64,000 nucleotides of DNA, taken from NCBI GenBank assembly GCA_014879855.1, contig JACSRH010000261.1, positions 1 to 64,000 of the forward strand, read 5' to 3'. The DNA is from Caldilineaceae bacterium (lineage in GTDB: Bacteria; Chloroflexota; Anaerolineae; Caldilineales; Caldilineaceae). Below are positions 1 to 8,549 of the stretch, one piece after another; positions within the stretch are counted from its first letter, which is position 1, and each line of letters begins with the position of its first letter. The notes under the pieces are model-generated. The model was not told the origin of the DNA. It made no database searches and worked only from the letters and a program-made list of their open reading frames with translations. A program made the translations under genes and the position numbers.

Positions 1-160
1 CTGTTTGAAAAGACATCCCTTTGACGCAGAGGCGCAAAGAGGCAGAGGAGCGCAGAGAGAAATGCAAAAAGCCGAGTGAGACCAACTTTTTCTTCTCTGC
101 GAACCTCTGCCCTTCCGCGTCTCAGCGTCAAGATTTGCCCTTTTCAAAGAGCCTCTAAAC
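1..160. repeat. Dispersed inverted repeat, family A (GACGCAGAGGCGC type)
   Basis: The segment before rsmD carries a run of GACGCAGAGGCGCAAAG and AGGCAGAGGAGCGCAGAG at about 21-62. It is answered by TTCTCTGCGAACCTCTGCC and CGCGTCTCAGCGTCAA at about 91-132, so the two arms can fold back on each other. The outer flanks TTTGAAAAG and CTTTTCAAA add a second, wider pairing. Similar copies occur at 21531-21635 and, more degraded, at 25308-25440 and 25555-25660. No open reading frame here looks real. It is most likely a mobile or slippage-derived intergenic repeat of the kind common in filamentous Chloroflexota and cyanobacteria. Confidence 0.7.
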
Positions 161-176
161 AATAAAGGAATACGCG

Positions 177-827
177 ATGCGCGTGATTGCAGGCAAGGCC
201 AAAGGCCGAAAACTGAAAATGGTGCCGGGCGAAGGCACACGGCCCATTACCGACCGCGCCAAAGAAGCCCTGTTCAGCATTATGGGCAACTGGATCGAAG
301 AGACCCGCGTGCTCGATCTCTTTGGCGGCACCGGCGGCGTTGGCATCGAATGTCTGAGCCGCGGCGCGGCCTGGGTTGATTTTGTCGATCTCAACCGCAA
401 GGCGGTCGAGACCATCCAGGCCAATGTGCGCCATTGCGGGTTTGAAAGCCAGGTCCGGGTGGAGCGCCTCGACAGTTTTGCCTACCTGCAACGCTATCAC
501 GGCCCGCCCTATGATTTGATTTACGTAGCGCCGCCTCAATACCAGGGAATGTGGCTCAAGGCGCTGACACTGGTCGACGACAAACCAGACTTGCTGGCAA
601 AGTTTGGCAGCGTCATCGTGCAGATTCACCCGCGCGAGGAAAGTCCGGTCACGCTCCAGCGGCTCGAAGAGTATGACCGCCGCCGCTATGGCTCGGTGCT
701 GCTGCTCTTTTACGCGGCCGCAGAGGACCTGGCGGAGAGCGACGCGGACGAGGCATTGGCGCTGGACGACAAAGATGAGGTGGATGCTGACGTGGAGGAA
801 GACGACGAAGACGACGAACGTTACTGA
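177..827 (+). CDS. rsmD: 16S rRNA (guanine-N2-)-methyltransferase, RsmD family
   Basis: This 216-residue protein is a class I SAM-dependent methyltransferase that in the RsmD family modifies G966 of 16S rRNA in the small subunit. The N-terminus MRVIAGKAKGRKL and the TRPITDRAKEALFSI stretch (about residues 21-35) are family hallmarks. The SAM loop DLFGGTGGVGIE lies at 47-58. The catalytic (D/N)PPY motif is changed: residues 118-122 read APPQY, which I believe is a lineage variant, though this rests on memory of related proteins. The C-terminus ends in a very acidic tail from about residue 185. AAAGGA sits at good spacing before the ATG. A strong terminator follows, so it is probably monocistronic. 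Confidence 0.88.
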   Translation: MRVIAGKAKGRKLKMVPGEGTRPITDRAKEALFSIMGNWIEETRVLDLFGGTGGVGIECLSRGAAWVDFVDLNRKAVETIQANVRHCGFESQVRVERLDSFAYLQRYHGPPYDLIYVAPPQYQGMWLKALTLVDDKPDLLAKFGSVIVQIHPREESPVTLQRLEEYDRRRYGSVLLLFYAAAEDLAESDADEALALDDKDEVDADVEEDDEDDERY

Positions 828-841
828 ATCTGCAATTAAAG

Positions 842-872
842 AGAGGCAGCCGAAACTGGCTGCCTCTTTTTT
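842..872 (+). terminator. Rho-independent terminator of rsmD
   Basis: A perfect 10-bp stem, AGAGGCAGCC at 842-851 and GGCTGCCTCT at 858-867, closes a GAAACT loop and is followed by a run of six T (867-872). It begins 14 bp after the rsmD stop and lies between the convergent ends of rsmD and the minus-strand gene at 892-1761, so it may also stop transcription of the latter. Confidence 0.92.
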
Positions 873-891
873 GATTGCGGTGCAGGCTCAC

Positions 892-1761
892 CTATTCAGC
901 CATCGGGACGTAGAGAATCTGCCCTTCGGCGGCGTCGGCGGGCACGGTGACTGCGATCTCCTCATTCAGCGTGGCATGGCCGGCTGGATCGGCCAGCGCA
1001 AAGGTGTAGCTGCCAGGCTCCAGATTTTCCACGAGCACGCCGGCGTCGCTGGAGGTGAATTCACCCACCGCGTTGCCTTCGGCGTCCGTCACGTTCAGAA
1101 CCACCCCGGTGAGGTTGCCTTCGGCGTCATCCATCACCGCGTTGCCGTTGGCGTCCACAAAGAAAAGCACGGCGACGGCGTCCGCGGGCACAGCCGGATC
1201 GCTCACCAGCAGCGGCCTGGTGGCAATGGCGGCGGGGGCGGTGGACGACTGCGCCGCGGTGGCCGGTGCTGCGGTGGGGCCATCCAGCTTGCGCATCGAG
1301 ACCAGCGCCTGATCCAGTGCGCCGACAAAGGTGTCAAATTTATCGCCAGTGACTGCCAGCGCGGCGACCGCGGTCTCCAGGCTGTTGACGGCGCCGGATT
1401 GCGTCTCGAGCTGAACCAGCGTGTTATCGACCTGACTGCGGGCCGCCGCCAGTTGGTCGCGCACATCCGTCACCTGGCTGGCGACTGTGTCGACATTCTG
1501 GCTGACCGCGCCGACGTTTTCATTGACGCGCGCCAGGTTGGCTTCCATGACGGCCAGACGTTCGGGATGGGTGAAGTTGAGCGTGCCGCCGTTGATGATC
1601 GCCAGCACGAGCAAAGTCGCCAACATGCCCAGCACCGCGCCGCCGATGGCGGCAAAGAACATGGAGAGCGAATCCTGCGACGCGGCTTTATATTCCAACT
1701 CCGGCGCGGCGGGCTTGCGTTCGCCGCTCTTCATTTCAAGGGATTCATTCTGTACACTCAT
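892..1761 (-). CDS. Membrane-anchored coiled-coil protein with C-terminal SdrD B-like/prealbumin-like domain
   Basis: I do not recognise a named family for this 289-residue protein. Residues about 30-60 form one hydrophobic membrane segment ([20 protein letters not shown]). Residues about 65-170 are a heptad-like coiled coil rich in V, N, Q and D. A low-complexity Pro/Ala linker follows, and the last 100 residues ([20 protein letters not shown] motifs, then LEPGSYTF) resemble the calcium-binding SdrD B or carboxypeptidase-regulatory folds of surface proteins. The predicted topology is a short inside, one helix and an exported rod plus domain. GAAGGAG precedes the ATG. Its neighbours give no functional hint. 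A role in envelope structure is a guess. Confidence 0.7.
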   Translation of the reverse strand: MSVQNESLEMKSGERKPAAPELEYKAASQDSLSMFFAAIGGAVLGMLATLLVLAIINGGTLNFTHPERLAVMEANLARVNENVGAVSQNVDTVASQVTDVRDQLAAARSQVDNTLVQLETQSGAVNSLETAVAALAVTGDKFDTFVGALDQALVSMRKLDGPTAAPATAAQSSTAPAAIATRPLLVSDPAVPADAVAVLFFVDANGNAVMDDAEGNLTGVVLNVTDAEGNAVGEFTSSDAGVLVENLEPGSYTFALADPAGHATLNEEIAVTVPADAAEGQILYVPMAE

Positions 1762-1996
1762 AATGCTCCTTCATAGGTTATTGTTTTTGTTACTCATACC
1801 ATTCTACAGTCGCACTATACCACAATCCTGGTGCGCACTTTTGTTTATCTTCTTACACGCTTCCGAACATGCATGCCATAATAGCGCAAAGTTCCAAGTG
1901 CATCGGTAATCACCGCTCCTTGCCGTCCAGCGTATCTAACGGCGAGAGGTTATCTGTATCCTTCTTGCTTTTGTGTCTTGAAATGCGGTTGACAAG

Positions 1997-2503
1997 CTAT
2001 TGCGGCACGTAGTTCACACTGCTGGTAAGAAGGATTTTGTCAAAAACGAATCCATCTTCACGCATCCAAATATCAATTTCTTGAAACGGACTACTAGCGG
2101 GATTTTGACCAGCTCTTGTGTTTATATTATGGCTATAAAAATGTACTACGGGATTTGAAGTTGGTTCAAGAGGATTCTGCCGATTCCAATATAACCTTGA
2201 GCGAACTTGGATAGATGCCGCTTTTAAAGTAGTAAAAGGGATGCCTGAAGGAACTCCTAGAGCACTTGGAGGCCACCATTCTAATGGAATTGTGTCTTTG
2301 GTAGCTGTATTGATAGAAGAGAAGCCAAATGTATAATTGGGATTATTGCAACCAGATGGCACGCGCATTCTTATTGGATCGTTTAAACCAATTTGTGCAT
2401 TGGCAGTATCTGCCCCAATTAAAAATAGGATGATGGCAACTAAACAGGCTGTGATGAAGCTGTAACGGAAGTGAAATGCATCGTTGTTAATTAGGTGAAG
2501 CAT
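1997..2503 (-). CDS. Hypothetical secreted protein with lectin/CBM-like C-terminal motif
   Basis: This is a 168-residue protein of unknown function. A basic start is followed by a hydrophobic stretch (about residues 17-32) and a likely signal peptidase site after ADTANA near residue 36. The end reads IDIWMREDGFVFDKILLT, a motif that I associate with the last strands of beta-sandwich carbohydrate-binding modules in surface proteins; this is weak evidence. AGGAGGAAGAAG lies just ahead of the ATG. It starts 20 bp after the stop of the propeller protein at 2524-3966 and is probably co-transcribed with it. Both are clearly richer in A+T than the surrounding genes, suggesting a joint acquisition. 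Confidence 0.6.
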   Translation of the reverse strand: MLHLINNDAFHFRYSFITACLVAIILFLIGADTANAQIGLNDPIRMRVPSGCNNPNYTFGFSSINTATKDTIPLEWWPPSALGVPSGIPFTTLKAASIQVRSRLYWNRQNPLEPTSNPVVHFYSHNINTRAGQNPASSPFQEIDIWMREDGFVFDKILLTSSVNYVPQ

Positions 2504-2523
2504 ACTTCTTCTTCCTCCTGAAT

Positions 2524-3966
2524 TTATCGTGTGAGGTTGATAAGCTCAAAGATTACGCCTGTCGAGTCAGAGCTAGAGCGAACCACTGCATAAGATCCTG
2601 AGGGAGAAATGGAAATCAAATCGGCGTCACTTATTGCTTTCCAGAATCTGCCGTCTTTCGTAGTAGCAAGAGTATAACTTTCTAACCGGTCTTCCGTTCC
2701 AGATTTAACCCAGTCACTACTAGCTACCATAAATAAGATCACCTGATCATCAAAGGCCCAGGACGGCGTAGAAAAACCACCTTGCATGCCATCAACATTG
2801 AAGCCCAGATCTTTTTTTGATATCAGGTTTGTTGTTGCTTTAGTATCAGACTCATATACAAAGAGTCCTTGTGGCGTTGTATAAGCGATTGATTTCCCAT
2901 CTCCGCTCCATGCTACATTATGCGGAGTGTCAATTTTCTCAATCTGCCCTTCGAGTTTATTGTCAGCAAGATTTACAATATATGCTGGTTGATTTGCCGA
3001 CATAACTATCACTCGCTCTCCAGTTGGATCTATCAAAAAAGCTGGATCTGCTTCATTGAGCATTTGCTCTTGTGAGTCTACAGATATTCCGACAACTTGT
3101 GAAATATCCGTAATAGGCGCCGGTTGAACGTCTTGTTTGGTAATTTCGCTCAATTCATTCAGGGTGGGAAACAAGACCAGGCGATGAAGATTGTTGAGGG
3201 CGAGCAAATTTTCTTTATTGGTTTGGGCATGTTGCTGTATGGGCCGATATGGGGGAATTACATCTCTAAGCAACACTTCGTCTTTTGCCTCGTCAATGAA
3301 TCCATTCACCAGATCGTAATGGCTTCTGCTCCATCCGCTTTCCAAAACTACAAGCGGCTCTTCTATGCGTTGTTTGAGATAAATAATTGATTTACCATCG
3401 CGACTCCAAACAGGATAAGAGGCGTTTTCCCTCCATAACGAAATTTTCGCAGTTTGAATGTCCCCAATATATATCTGATTGACATATTCACCGTCAAATA
3501 CATTTGCATACTCGCCTACGAATTGACTGTGATCCGGTGACCACGAGATGTTTCCAAAAAATGGGGAGTCCCCTTTGGGAAAATCTAGTTGACTCACGAT
3601 TTCAAATTTAATACTGTCTAGCTCTGGAGAGACTGGATCGAAACTTGGAATGGGAACAGGCTGAACAGGTACAATGTTGAATGGTTCAGGCTCATCAGGA
3701 TTAGCTACTTCGTCCGTTTGTGTTTCATCTGATGGAGTGGAGGTTATCGAATTGCTCAATTCGACCGAACTATTTTCATTGCTCTCGTTACCAGAAACAA
3801 TCGGCAGAAAGATATCACTGGGTGGCGTAGCTTCAGCGTCAGCGAAGGGGGCTCCTGTACCGACCGTACTTTGTCGCAAACTTGAACGAGGCAGAGAAAA
3901 CAAGGCAAAAAATAATGGTAAGAGAATCATTACTCCTGAAAGTAGACCTACAACTTTTCGTAGCAT
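2524..3966 (-). CDS. Membrane-anchored TolB/WD40-like beta-propeller protein
   Basis: This 480-residue protein begins with a signal or anchor helix (LLSGVMILLPLFFALF, about residues 8-23). A Ser/Thr/Pro/Glu-rich stalk (about 45-110) follows, then repeated blade motifs of the PD40 type, for example ISWSPDHSQFV, PVWSRDGKSIIYLK and VAWSGDGKSIAYTT. Such propellers in the TolB family usually bind ligands or partner proteins outside the membrane. No enzymatic motif is visible. It is the upstream member of an AT-rich pair with 1997-2503. The substrate or partner cannot be read from the sequence. Confidence 0.65.
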   Translation of the reverse strand: MLRKVVGLLSGVMILLPLFFALFSLPRSSLRQSTVGTGAPFADAEATPPSDIFLPIVSGNESNENSSVELSNSITSTPSDETQTDEVANPDEPEPFNIVPVQPVPIPSFDPVSPELDSIKFEIVSQLDFPKGDSPFFGNISWSPDHSQFVGEYANVFDGEYVNQIYIGDIQTAKISLWRENASYPVWSRDGKSIIYLKQRIEEPLVVLESGWSRSHYDLVNGFIDEAKDEVLLRDVIPPYRPIQQHAQTNKENLLALNNLHRLVLFPTLNELSEITKQDVQPAPITDISQVVGISVDSQEQMLNEADPAFLIDPTGERVIVMSANQPAYIVNLADNKLEGQIEKIDTPHNVAWSGDGKSIAYTTPQGLFVYESDTKATTNLISKKDLGFNVDGMQGGFSTPSWAFDDQVILFMVASSDWVKSGTEDRLESYTLATTKDGRFWKAISDADLISISPSGSYAVVRSSSDSTGVIFELINLTR

Positions 3967-4132
3967 ATAGTTCCTCCTGCGTTTTACTGAGTTCTAGATT
4001 GGCAGCTAATGTCACCTAATATTCCGTGTTGCACAGTCAATCCCGTTGCGCAGCACATAACACGGAACATCGACAGCATTAAAAGTCAACCTAACGAAAA
4101 GTTAGCCTAGCCAATAATAGTTTATCGGCAGG

Positions 4133-5449
4133 ATGCAACGTGCGTCAAGCCGGTTGAGGTTACAATTGCACGACGATTCTCGGACGTTCTCACTGCAACA
4201 TCCGCCTGCACAACCCGTTCAGGCAGCCAGCGCCGCGACTCAGTCAGAATTGGCTGCGCTTGAATTTATCCTTTCGCCTGCGGCCGCGCCACTCTTGGCG
4301 GAATTGGCGCAGGCGCCGCTCGACGAGACGCACACGCTGACGCTGCTCACGCATCTGCGGCGGACGCTGGCGCCAGAACTGGCCACCGCCTTGTTGACGC
4401 AAGCGCGTCTGCGCCGCCGTGCACAGGCCAAATTCACCGCGGCCGCACGCATGGTCTTCACCGCTGAGGCGCTGGAGCAAGCCACGGCCGAGGCGCCCGC
4501 GGCGCAGCGCGCCGCGCAGCTTGACGCGTGGGCAGGCGAGGGGCGCTTGCTCGACCTCGGCTGTGGCATCGGCGGCGATCTGGTGGCGCTGGCGCAGCGC
4601 CGCGAGGTGGTCGCTTATGAGCTGGACCCAGTGCGCGCCCGCTGTGCACAGCACAATGTCGCCGTGCATGGGGTGGCTGCCCGCGTGACCGTGCACGTTG
4701 CCGACTGGACGCAGGCGCTTGCCGGCGGAAAGTTACCCCACGCGGCCGCCGCTTTTATCGACCCCGCGCGGCGCAGCGGCGGCCGGCGCACCTTCAGCCT
4801 GCACACCATGCAGCCGCCGCTTGGCGAAATTCTCAAGCTGCGAGACTCTATCCCGCTGCTGGCGGTCAAGGTCATGCCGGGCGTGGACACCGCGGAACTT
4901 CCTGCGGGCTGCAACGTTGAGTTTGTCAGCCACGCGGGGACGTGCAAGGAAGCGGTGCTCTGGTTTGGGCGCGAGGATGCGCCCCCGCGCTGGGCGTCGG
5001 TGCAGCGCGCGGATGGCTGGCACACGCTGCCCAACGACGGGACGCCGCCGCCGGTTGGTGAACTGGCGCCCGGCATGGTGTTGTATGAGCCTGACCCGGC
5101 GGTCATCCGCGCCGGCGCGCTGACGCCGCTGTGCATACGAGTCCGCGGTCACTTGTTTGCACCGGACATTGCCTACATCGTCGCGCCGGCTTGGCGCGAT
5201 GAGCCGCTGGCACAGGCCTTCGCCATTGACGAGATGCATCGCTTCAGCCTCAAGCTGCTCAACCAGCGCTTGGCAACGCTGGGCGTGGGTCAGATCGAGC
5301 TGCTCAAGCGCGGCTTCCCGGAGGAGCCAGAAGCATTGCGGCCGCGGCTGCGCTTAACGCCCGGCGGCGCGGCCGGCGTGGTGATCTTCACCCGTCGCGG
5401 CGACGCCCACTGGATGCTGATCGGCCGCCGGCTCTCTAGATTTCAGTAA
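4133..5449 (+). CDS. Class I SAM-dependent methyltransferase with THUMP-like C-terminal domain
   Basis: This 438-residue protein has a helical N-terminal third, a SAM-binding motif [16 protein letters not shown] (about residues 139-154) followed by the acidic strand end VVAYELD, and a catalytic-site-like FIDPARR motif around residue 209. The C-terminal part, including the PDIAYIVA and LKLLNQRL stretches (about 345-385), resembles the THUMP-like domain found in methyltransferases of this type. The DPxR motif suggests an RNA or protein substrate, but none is established from the sequence. The first ATG is used; the start is not certain because no good ribosome site precedes it. The gene stands alone, divergent from the AT-rich pair. 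Confidence 0.75.
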   Translation: MQRASSRLRLQLHDDSRTFSLQHPPAQPVQAASAATQSELAALEFILSPAAAPLLAELAQAPLDETHTLTLLTHLRRTLAPELATALLTQARLRRRAQAKFTAAARMVFTAEALEQATAEAPAAQRAAQLDAWAGEGRLLDLGCGIGGDLVALAQRREVVAYELDPVRARCAQHNVAVHGVAARVTVHVADWTQALAGGKLPHAAAAFIDPARRSGGRRTFSLHTMQPPLGEILKLRDSIPLLAVKVMPGVDTAELPAGCNVEFVSHAGTCKEAVLWFGREDAPPRWASVQRADGWHTLPNDGTPPPVGELAPGMVLYEPDPAVIRAGALTPLCIRVRGHLFAPDIAYIVAPAWRDEPLAQAFAIDEMHRFSLKLLNQRLATLGVGQIELLKRGFPEEPEALRPRLRLTPGGAAGVVIFTRRGDAHWMLIGRRLSRFQ

Positions 5450-5507
5450 GCATACAACCTTCCGAGAGGGGGCGTGTTCGATGTTGGACTGCTACACAGC
5501 CATCGCA

Positions 5508-5626
5508 AAAACAGACCACGGATGGGGAGGATCAGGCGGATTCTCACAGATTTCACCTGAAAGTATCTGGCGTTGTCCGTCTAACCCGTCTAATCCGTCT
5601 AATCCGCGGGCTATAGACATTCCGAA
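5508..5626. repeat. Dispersed repeat, family C (CCGTCTAATCC / CACAGATTTCACC type)
   Basis: Between the THUMP-like methyltransferase and pncC there is a stretch with ACCACGGAT, GGCGGATTCTCACAGATTTC and then tandem CCGTCTAACCCGTCTAATCC units (period 9 bp, about 5576-5608). It has no coding potential that I trust. A related ACACGGAT..ATGGATTGAACGGAT piece occurs at 11159-11210. These are short repeat elements of the intergenic space. Confidence 0.55.
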
Positions 5627-5679
5627 CAGTGTTGATACGGTGAAAGGCGCCTGATGGTGCCATGAGCGGGGAGGAGCGT

Positions 5680-6174
5680 ATGGTCACCCAGGAAGAACTC
5701 GTCAAACTAGCGCGCAACGTAGGGGAAAAGCTGGCGCGGCGCAAGCTGATGTGCGCCACCGCCGAAAGCTGCACTGGCGGGCTGATCGGTCACATCATCA
5801 CGGAGAATGCCGGCAGTTCGGCCTATTTTGCCGGCGCGGCGGTCGTCTACAGCTATGCGGCCAAAGAGCGGCTGCTTGGCGTCGATCACGAGCAATTAAT
5901 CCGCGAAGGCGCGGTCTCGGCGGCGGTGGCGCAGCAGATGGCGCAAGGGGCAGTGACGTTATTCGGCGCTGATGTAGCGGTCAGCGTAACCGGCATTGCA
6001 GGGCCGGGCGGCGGCCTGCCCGGCAAGCCGACCGGCACAGTCTATCTCCACCTCAGCGCGGCCGACGGATACGAACGCGGCGCCCATCACGTCTGGGAGG
6101 CAGACCGCAGCGGCAACAAGCTGTTGAGCGCCCAGGTCGCGCTGCGGATGCTGCTCGACTACCTGGATGCGTAG
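5680..6174 (+). CDS. pncC: Nicotinamide-nucleotide amidohydrolase (CinA C-terminal domain / PncC)
   Basis: The protein (164 residues from this start) consists of only the CinA C-terminal domain, which hydrolyses nicotinamide mononucleotide to nicotinate mononucleotide in the pyridine nucleotide salvage cycle. Family motifs are clear: [23 protein letters not shown] near the N-terminus with the catalytic Ser, [13 protein letters not shown], and [22 protein letters not shown]. The N-terminal molybdopterin-binding-like domain of full CinA is absent. I chose the ATG at 5680 and not the one at 5662, because GGGGAGGAG (5668-5676) lies ideally before the second. The nearby NAD(P)H-hydrate epimerase gene fits a nicotinamide-repair neighbourhood. 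Confidence 0.88.
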   Translation: MVTQEELVKLARNVGEKLARRKLMCATAESCTGGLIGHIITENAGSSAYFAGAAVVYSYAAKERLLGVDHEQLIREGAVSAAVAQQMAQGAVTLFGADVAVSVTGIAGPGGGLPGKPTGTVYLHLSAADGYERGAHHVWEADRSGNKLLSAQVALRMLLDYLDA

Positions 6175-6186
6175 GGGTGGGGTAGA

Positions 6187-6236
6187 ATGGAGGCCGGAGA
6201 TTGGAGATGGGGAGATTGGAGATTGAGGAAAGGCGT
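6187..6236. repeat. Heptad repeat, family B (GGAGATTGGAGATT type), short copy
   Basis: Right after pncC the sequence repeats GGAGATTGGAGATGGGGAGATTGGAGATTG. It is a single arm of the family that forms full inverted copies at 26818-26911 and 36806-36892. Confidence 0.7.
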
Positions 6237-6278
6237 CCTCAGTTTCCAGCCTGGTATAGAAATTGCGAGTAATACAGC

Positions 6279-6548
6279 ATGGCCAAAGAAGTTTTAGTCA
6301 AAGAAGCGGTGGACACGCTGATCCGCGTGATGTCAGACGGCAAGGTGCAACCCACATCGTTTGTCTGGCGCGACCGCACCCGCTATGTCGCTGATCTAGG
6401 GCGACAGTGGGAGGAGCGCGTTGATGGCAAGCTGGTGCACTGCTATCTGATCCAGTCGGTGGATCAGAACACCTATGAATTACACTGGGACGCCGGCGAA
6501 AATCGCTGGACGCTGCATCGCGCCTGGTTGCGCGATCTCGTCGTGTAA
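6279..6548 (+). CDS. Small hypothetical protein, possibly DUF6504-like
   Basis: This 89-residue protein is rich in aromatic and charged residues. Its core TSFVWRDRTRYVADLGRQWEE, followed by TYELHWDAGENRWTLHRAWL, resembles the compact beta-rich DUF6504 family (FVWRGR...YELYxDxxxxxWxLxR). This match is from memory and tentative. No catalytic residues or membrane segments are seen. The stop codon sits within a 21-bp tandem duplication that also precedes the next gene. It is probably translated with the NAD(P)H-hydrate epimerase that follows 46 bp downstream. Confidence 0.6.
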   Translation: MAKEVLVKEAVDTLIRVMSDGKVQPTSFVWRDRTRYVADLGRQWEERVDGKLVHCYLIQSVDQNTYELHWDAGENRWTLHRAWLRDLVV

Positions 6549-6581
6549 AGCACAAGGATAGCCGTGTAAAGCACAAGGATA
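6542..6581. repeat. 21-bp tandem duplication covering a stop codon
   Basis: CGTGTAAAGCACAAGGATA occurs at 6542-6560 and again at 6563-6581 with a 21-bp period. The first copy contains the stop codon of the small protein at 6279-6548. The second lies just before the ribosome site AAAGGTGATG of the next gene. The copies are identical over 19 bases, so the duplication looks recent. Confidence 0.85.
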
Positions 6582-6594
6582 AAGGTGATGCCGG

Positions 6595-7347
6595 ATGGCT
6601 GAACGTCTAGCTGTGCCTACCGTTTCAACCGAGCAGATGCAGGAAATCGACCGCCTCATGGTCGAGGTCTACACCATCGATTTGCTCCAGATGATGGAGA
6701 ATGCAGGTCGCAGCCTGGCAATACTGGCGCGCGCGCTGCTCGGCGGCGAGGTGACCGACCGCCCGATCGTGGTGCTGGCGGGGCGGGGCAATAATGGCGG
6801 CGGCGGGCTGGTCGCGGCGCGCCACCTGCTCAACTGGGGTGCGTGGGTGCAGATCGTGTGCAGCTATCCGCCCGCAGCCTATCAAGGCGCGCCCGCGCGC
6901 CAGTTGCAGATTCTACAGGCAATGGGCGCTCCGTTGGCCTGGGCCGAAGAAGGGTGGGAGCTGCCGCCCGCGGACCTGTTGATCGATGCCATCATCGGCT
7001 ACGGGCTGCGCGGCGACCCGCGCGGCGCCGCGCGCAATTTGATCCAGCTTGCGAACAGCAGCGCCGCGCCTATCCTGAGCCTGGACGCGCCGAGCGGGGT
7101 GGACAGCACAGAAGGCCGCGTATTTGCGCCGCACATTCAGGCCGCGGCGACGCTGACATTGGCGCTGCCCAAAACTGGCTTTCGCCAACCAGCCGCGGCG
7201 GCCGCATGTGGTGCGCTTCACCTCGCCGACATCAGCGCGCCCGCCGCGCTGTACGAGCAGCTTGGCATTGCGATGCCGCTGCTCTTTGGCCGCGCCAACC
7301 TCATTGCGCTGGCAGTGGAGGACGGTGAGATCTGGGCGGAGGCTTGA
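6595..7347 (+). CDS. nnrE: NAD(P)H-hydrate epimerase (YjeF N-terminal domain)
   Basis: This 250-residue protein matches the YjeF_N fold, which interconverts R- and S-NAD(P)HX so that damaged cofactors can be repaired. Seen motifs are the N-terminal helix with [10 protein letters not shown] and [10 protein letters not shown], the nucleotide loop [20 protein letters not shown] (about residues 60-79), [18 protein letters not shown] with the catalytic Asp (about 127-144), and [13 protein letters not shown] (near 161). The C-terminal dehydratase (NnrD) domain of bifunctional enzymes is missing, so dehydration must be done by another protein. It ends just before the DUF456 gene, so the two probably share an mRNA. 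Confidence 0.88.
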   Translation: MAERLAVPTVSTEQMQEIDRLMVEVYTIDLLQMMENAGRSLAILARALLGGEVTDRPIVVLAGRGNNGGGGLVAARHLLNWGAWVQIVCSYPPAAYQGAPARQLQILQAMGAPLAWAEEGWELPPADLLIDAIIGYGLRGDPRGAARNLIQLANSSAAPILSLDAPSGVDSTEGRVFAPHIQAAATLTLALPKTGFRQPAAAAACGALHLADISAPAALYEQLGIAMPLLFGRANLIALAVEDGEIWAEA

Positions 7348-7348
7348 C

Positions 7349-7858
7349 ATGGCCGATTTCAGCGTGCTCTACTTGCTTGGCTACGCCCTCATCCTGCTGG
7401 GTCTGGTCGGCGCTGTTTTGCCACTTGTGCCTGGCCCGCTGCTGATCTGGCTGGGCGCCTTCGTCTGGGCCTGGGGTGACGGTTTTGTGCGCGTCAACTG
7501 GGTCGTGCTGGCGGTGTTAGGTGTGCTGGCCGCGCTGGCCTGGGCGTCGGACATCCTGCTGACGACAGCAATGAGCCGTCGCTCTGGCGTCAGTTGGAAG
7601 GCAATTGGCGGCGCCATGATGGGCGGGCTGGTCGGTGGGCTGCTGCTCGTTGAGGTTCCGATCATCGGCGTCCTCTTTGGCGCGCTGGTCGGCGCTATGC
7701 TCGGCATGTTGGTGGTGGAATGGTTCGACAAGCGCAACCTGCACCGGGCGCTGCGAGCTACGTGGAGCTATCTGGTCAACTCGCTGGCCGCGTCGGCGCT
7801 GGAAATCGTCATTGCCGTGGCGATGATCAGCATTTTTGTCTGGCAGACATGGTCGTAG
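7349..7858 (+). CDS. DUF456 family membrane protein
   Basis: This 169-residue protein is almost entirely hydrophobic, with about five membrane segments and the family pattern LVGAVLPLVPGPLLIWLGAF near the N-terminus and SWKAIGGAMMGGLVGGLL in the middle (glycine-zipper-like). DUF456 proteins have no known function. The start codon at 7349 is one base after the nnrE stop, so translation is probably coupled. It is followed 15 bp later by the thiamine pyrophosphokinase gene. Confidence 0.82.
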   Translation: MADFSVLYLLGYALILLGLVGAVLPLVPGPLLIWLGAFVWAWGDGFVRVNWVVLAVLGVLAALAWASDILLTTAMSRRSGVSWKAIGGAMMGGLVGGLLLVEVPIIGVLFGALVGAMLGMLVVEWFDKRNLHRALRATWSYLVNSLAASALEIVIAVAMISIFVWQTWS

Positions 7859-7873
7859 GATGATGAACACCTC

Positions 7874-8524
7874 ATGCGCGCACTGATTGCGGTCAACGGC
7901 GTTATCGAAGATTACACCGCCATTGCCAGGCGCCTGCACGCTGACGATCTGCTGATCGGCGCTGACGGGGGCGCGGCGCACTGGCTGGCCATGGGGCGCC
8001 GGCCACAGCTCGTGGTCGGCGATCTCGACAGCTTGCCCGCTGCAATGGTCGATGACTTCATTGCTCAGGGCGTTCAAGTGGAGCGTCACCCGCGCGAGAA
8101 GGACCAGACTGATCTTGAACTCGCCATCGAACGGGCGCTTGCCCACGGCGCCAGCGAGGTGTTGCTGATCGGTGCGCTGGGTGGGCGGTTGGATCAGACG
8201 CTGGCAAATTTGTTGATCCTGGCGCAGCGGGCGTGGGCGACGCCGGTGCGCATCATGGAGGGCGACCAGCTTGCCGAAATCCTGCGCGGCCCAGGGGCGC
8301 TGGACCTGCACGGGCCGCGCGGCGGCACGGTTAGCCTGATCCCGTTGAGCGAAACCGTGCGCGGCATCACCTACACCGGGCTGCGGTATCCGCTCGACGA
8401 CGCCACATTGCCCTTTGGCAGCACGCGCGGGGTCAGCAATGAATTTCTCACCTCGCCTGCTACAATTACAATTCAGGCGGGCATGGCGTTGGTGATCCAC
8501 ACTGTGGCTGACGCCGCGCCGTAG
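7874..8524 (+). CDS. thiN: Thiamine diphosphokinase
   Basis: This 216-residue protein transfers pyrophosphate from ATP to thiamine to give thiamine diphosphate. The diagnostic pieces are [28 protein letters not shown] (about residues 26-53), [13 protein letters not shown] (near 75), and [17 protein letters not shown] (about 97-113), which together form the ATP- and metal-binding region. The C-terminal part, with TVSLIPLS and a [27 protein letters not shown] stretch, forms the thiamine-binding beta domain. It closes the run starting at pncC and faces the minus-strand Lgt-like gene. Confidence 0.92.
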   Translation: MRALIAVNGVIEDYTAIARRLHADDLLIGADGGAAHWLAMGRRPQLVVGDLDSLPAAMVDDFIAQGVQVERHPREKDQTDLELAIERALAHGASEVLLIGALGGRLDQTLANLLILAQRAWATPVRIMEGDQLAEILRGPGALDLHGPRGGTVSLIPLSETVRGITYTGLRYPLDDATLPFGSTRGVSNEFLTSPATITIQAGMALVIHTVADAAP

Positions 8525-8549
8525 CCACACCGCGGGCTGATCGCCCGAC

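Noticed and set aside
604..1776. Plus-strand open frame of 390 codons antisense to the coiled-coil membrane protein
   Set aside because: It overlaps rsmD and runs opposite a gene with a signal helix and domain structure; the translation is rich in R, H and G without motifs, typical of a GC-rich shadow frame.
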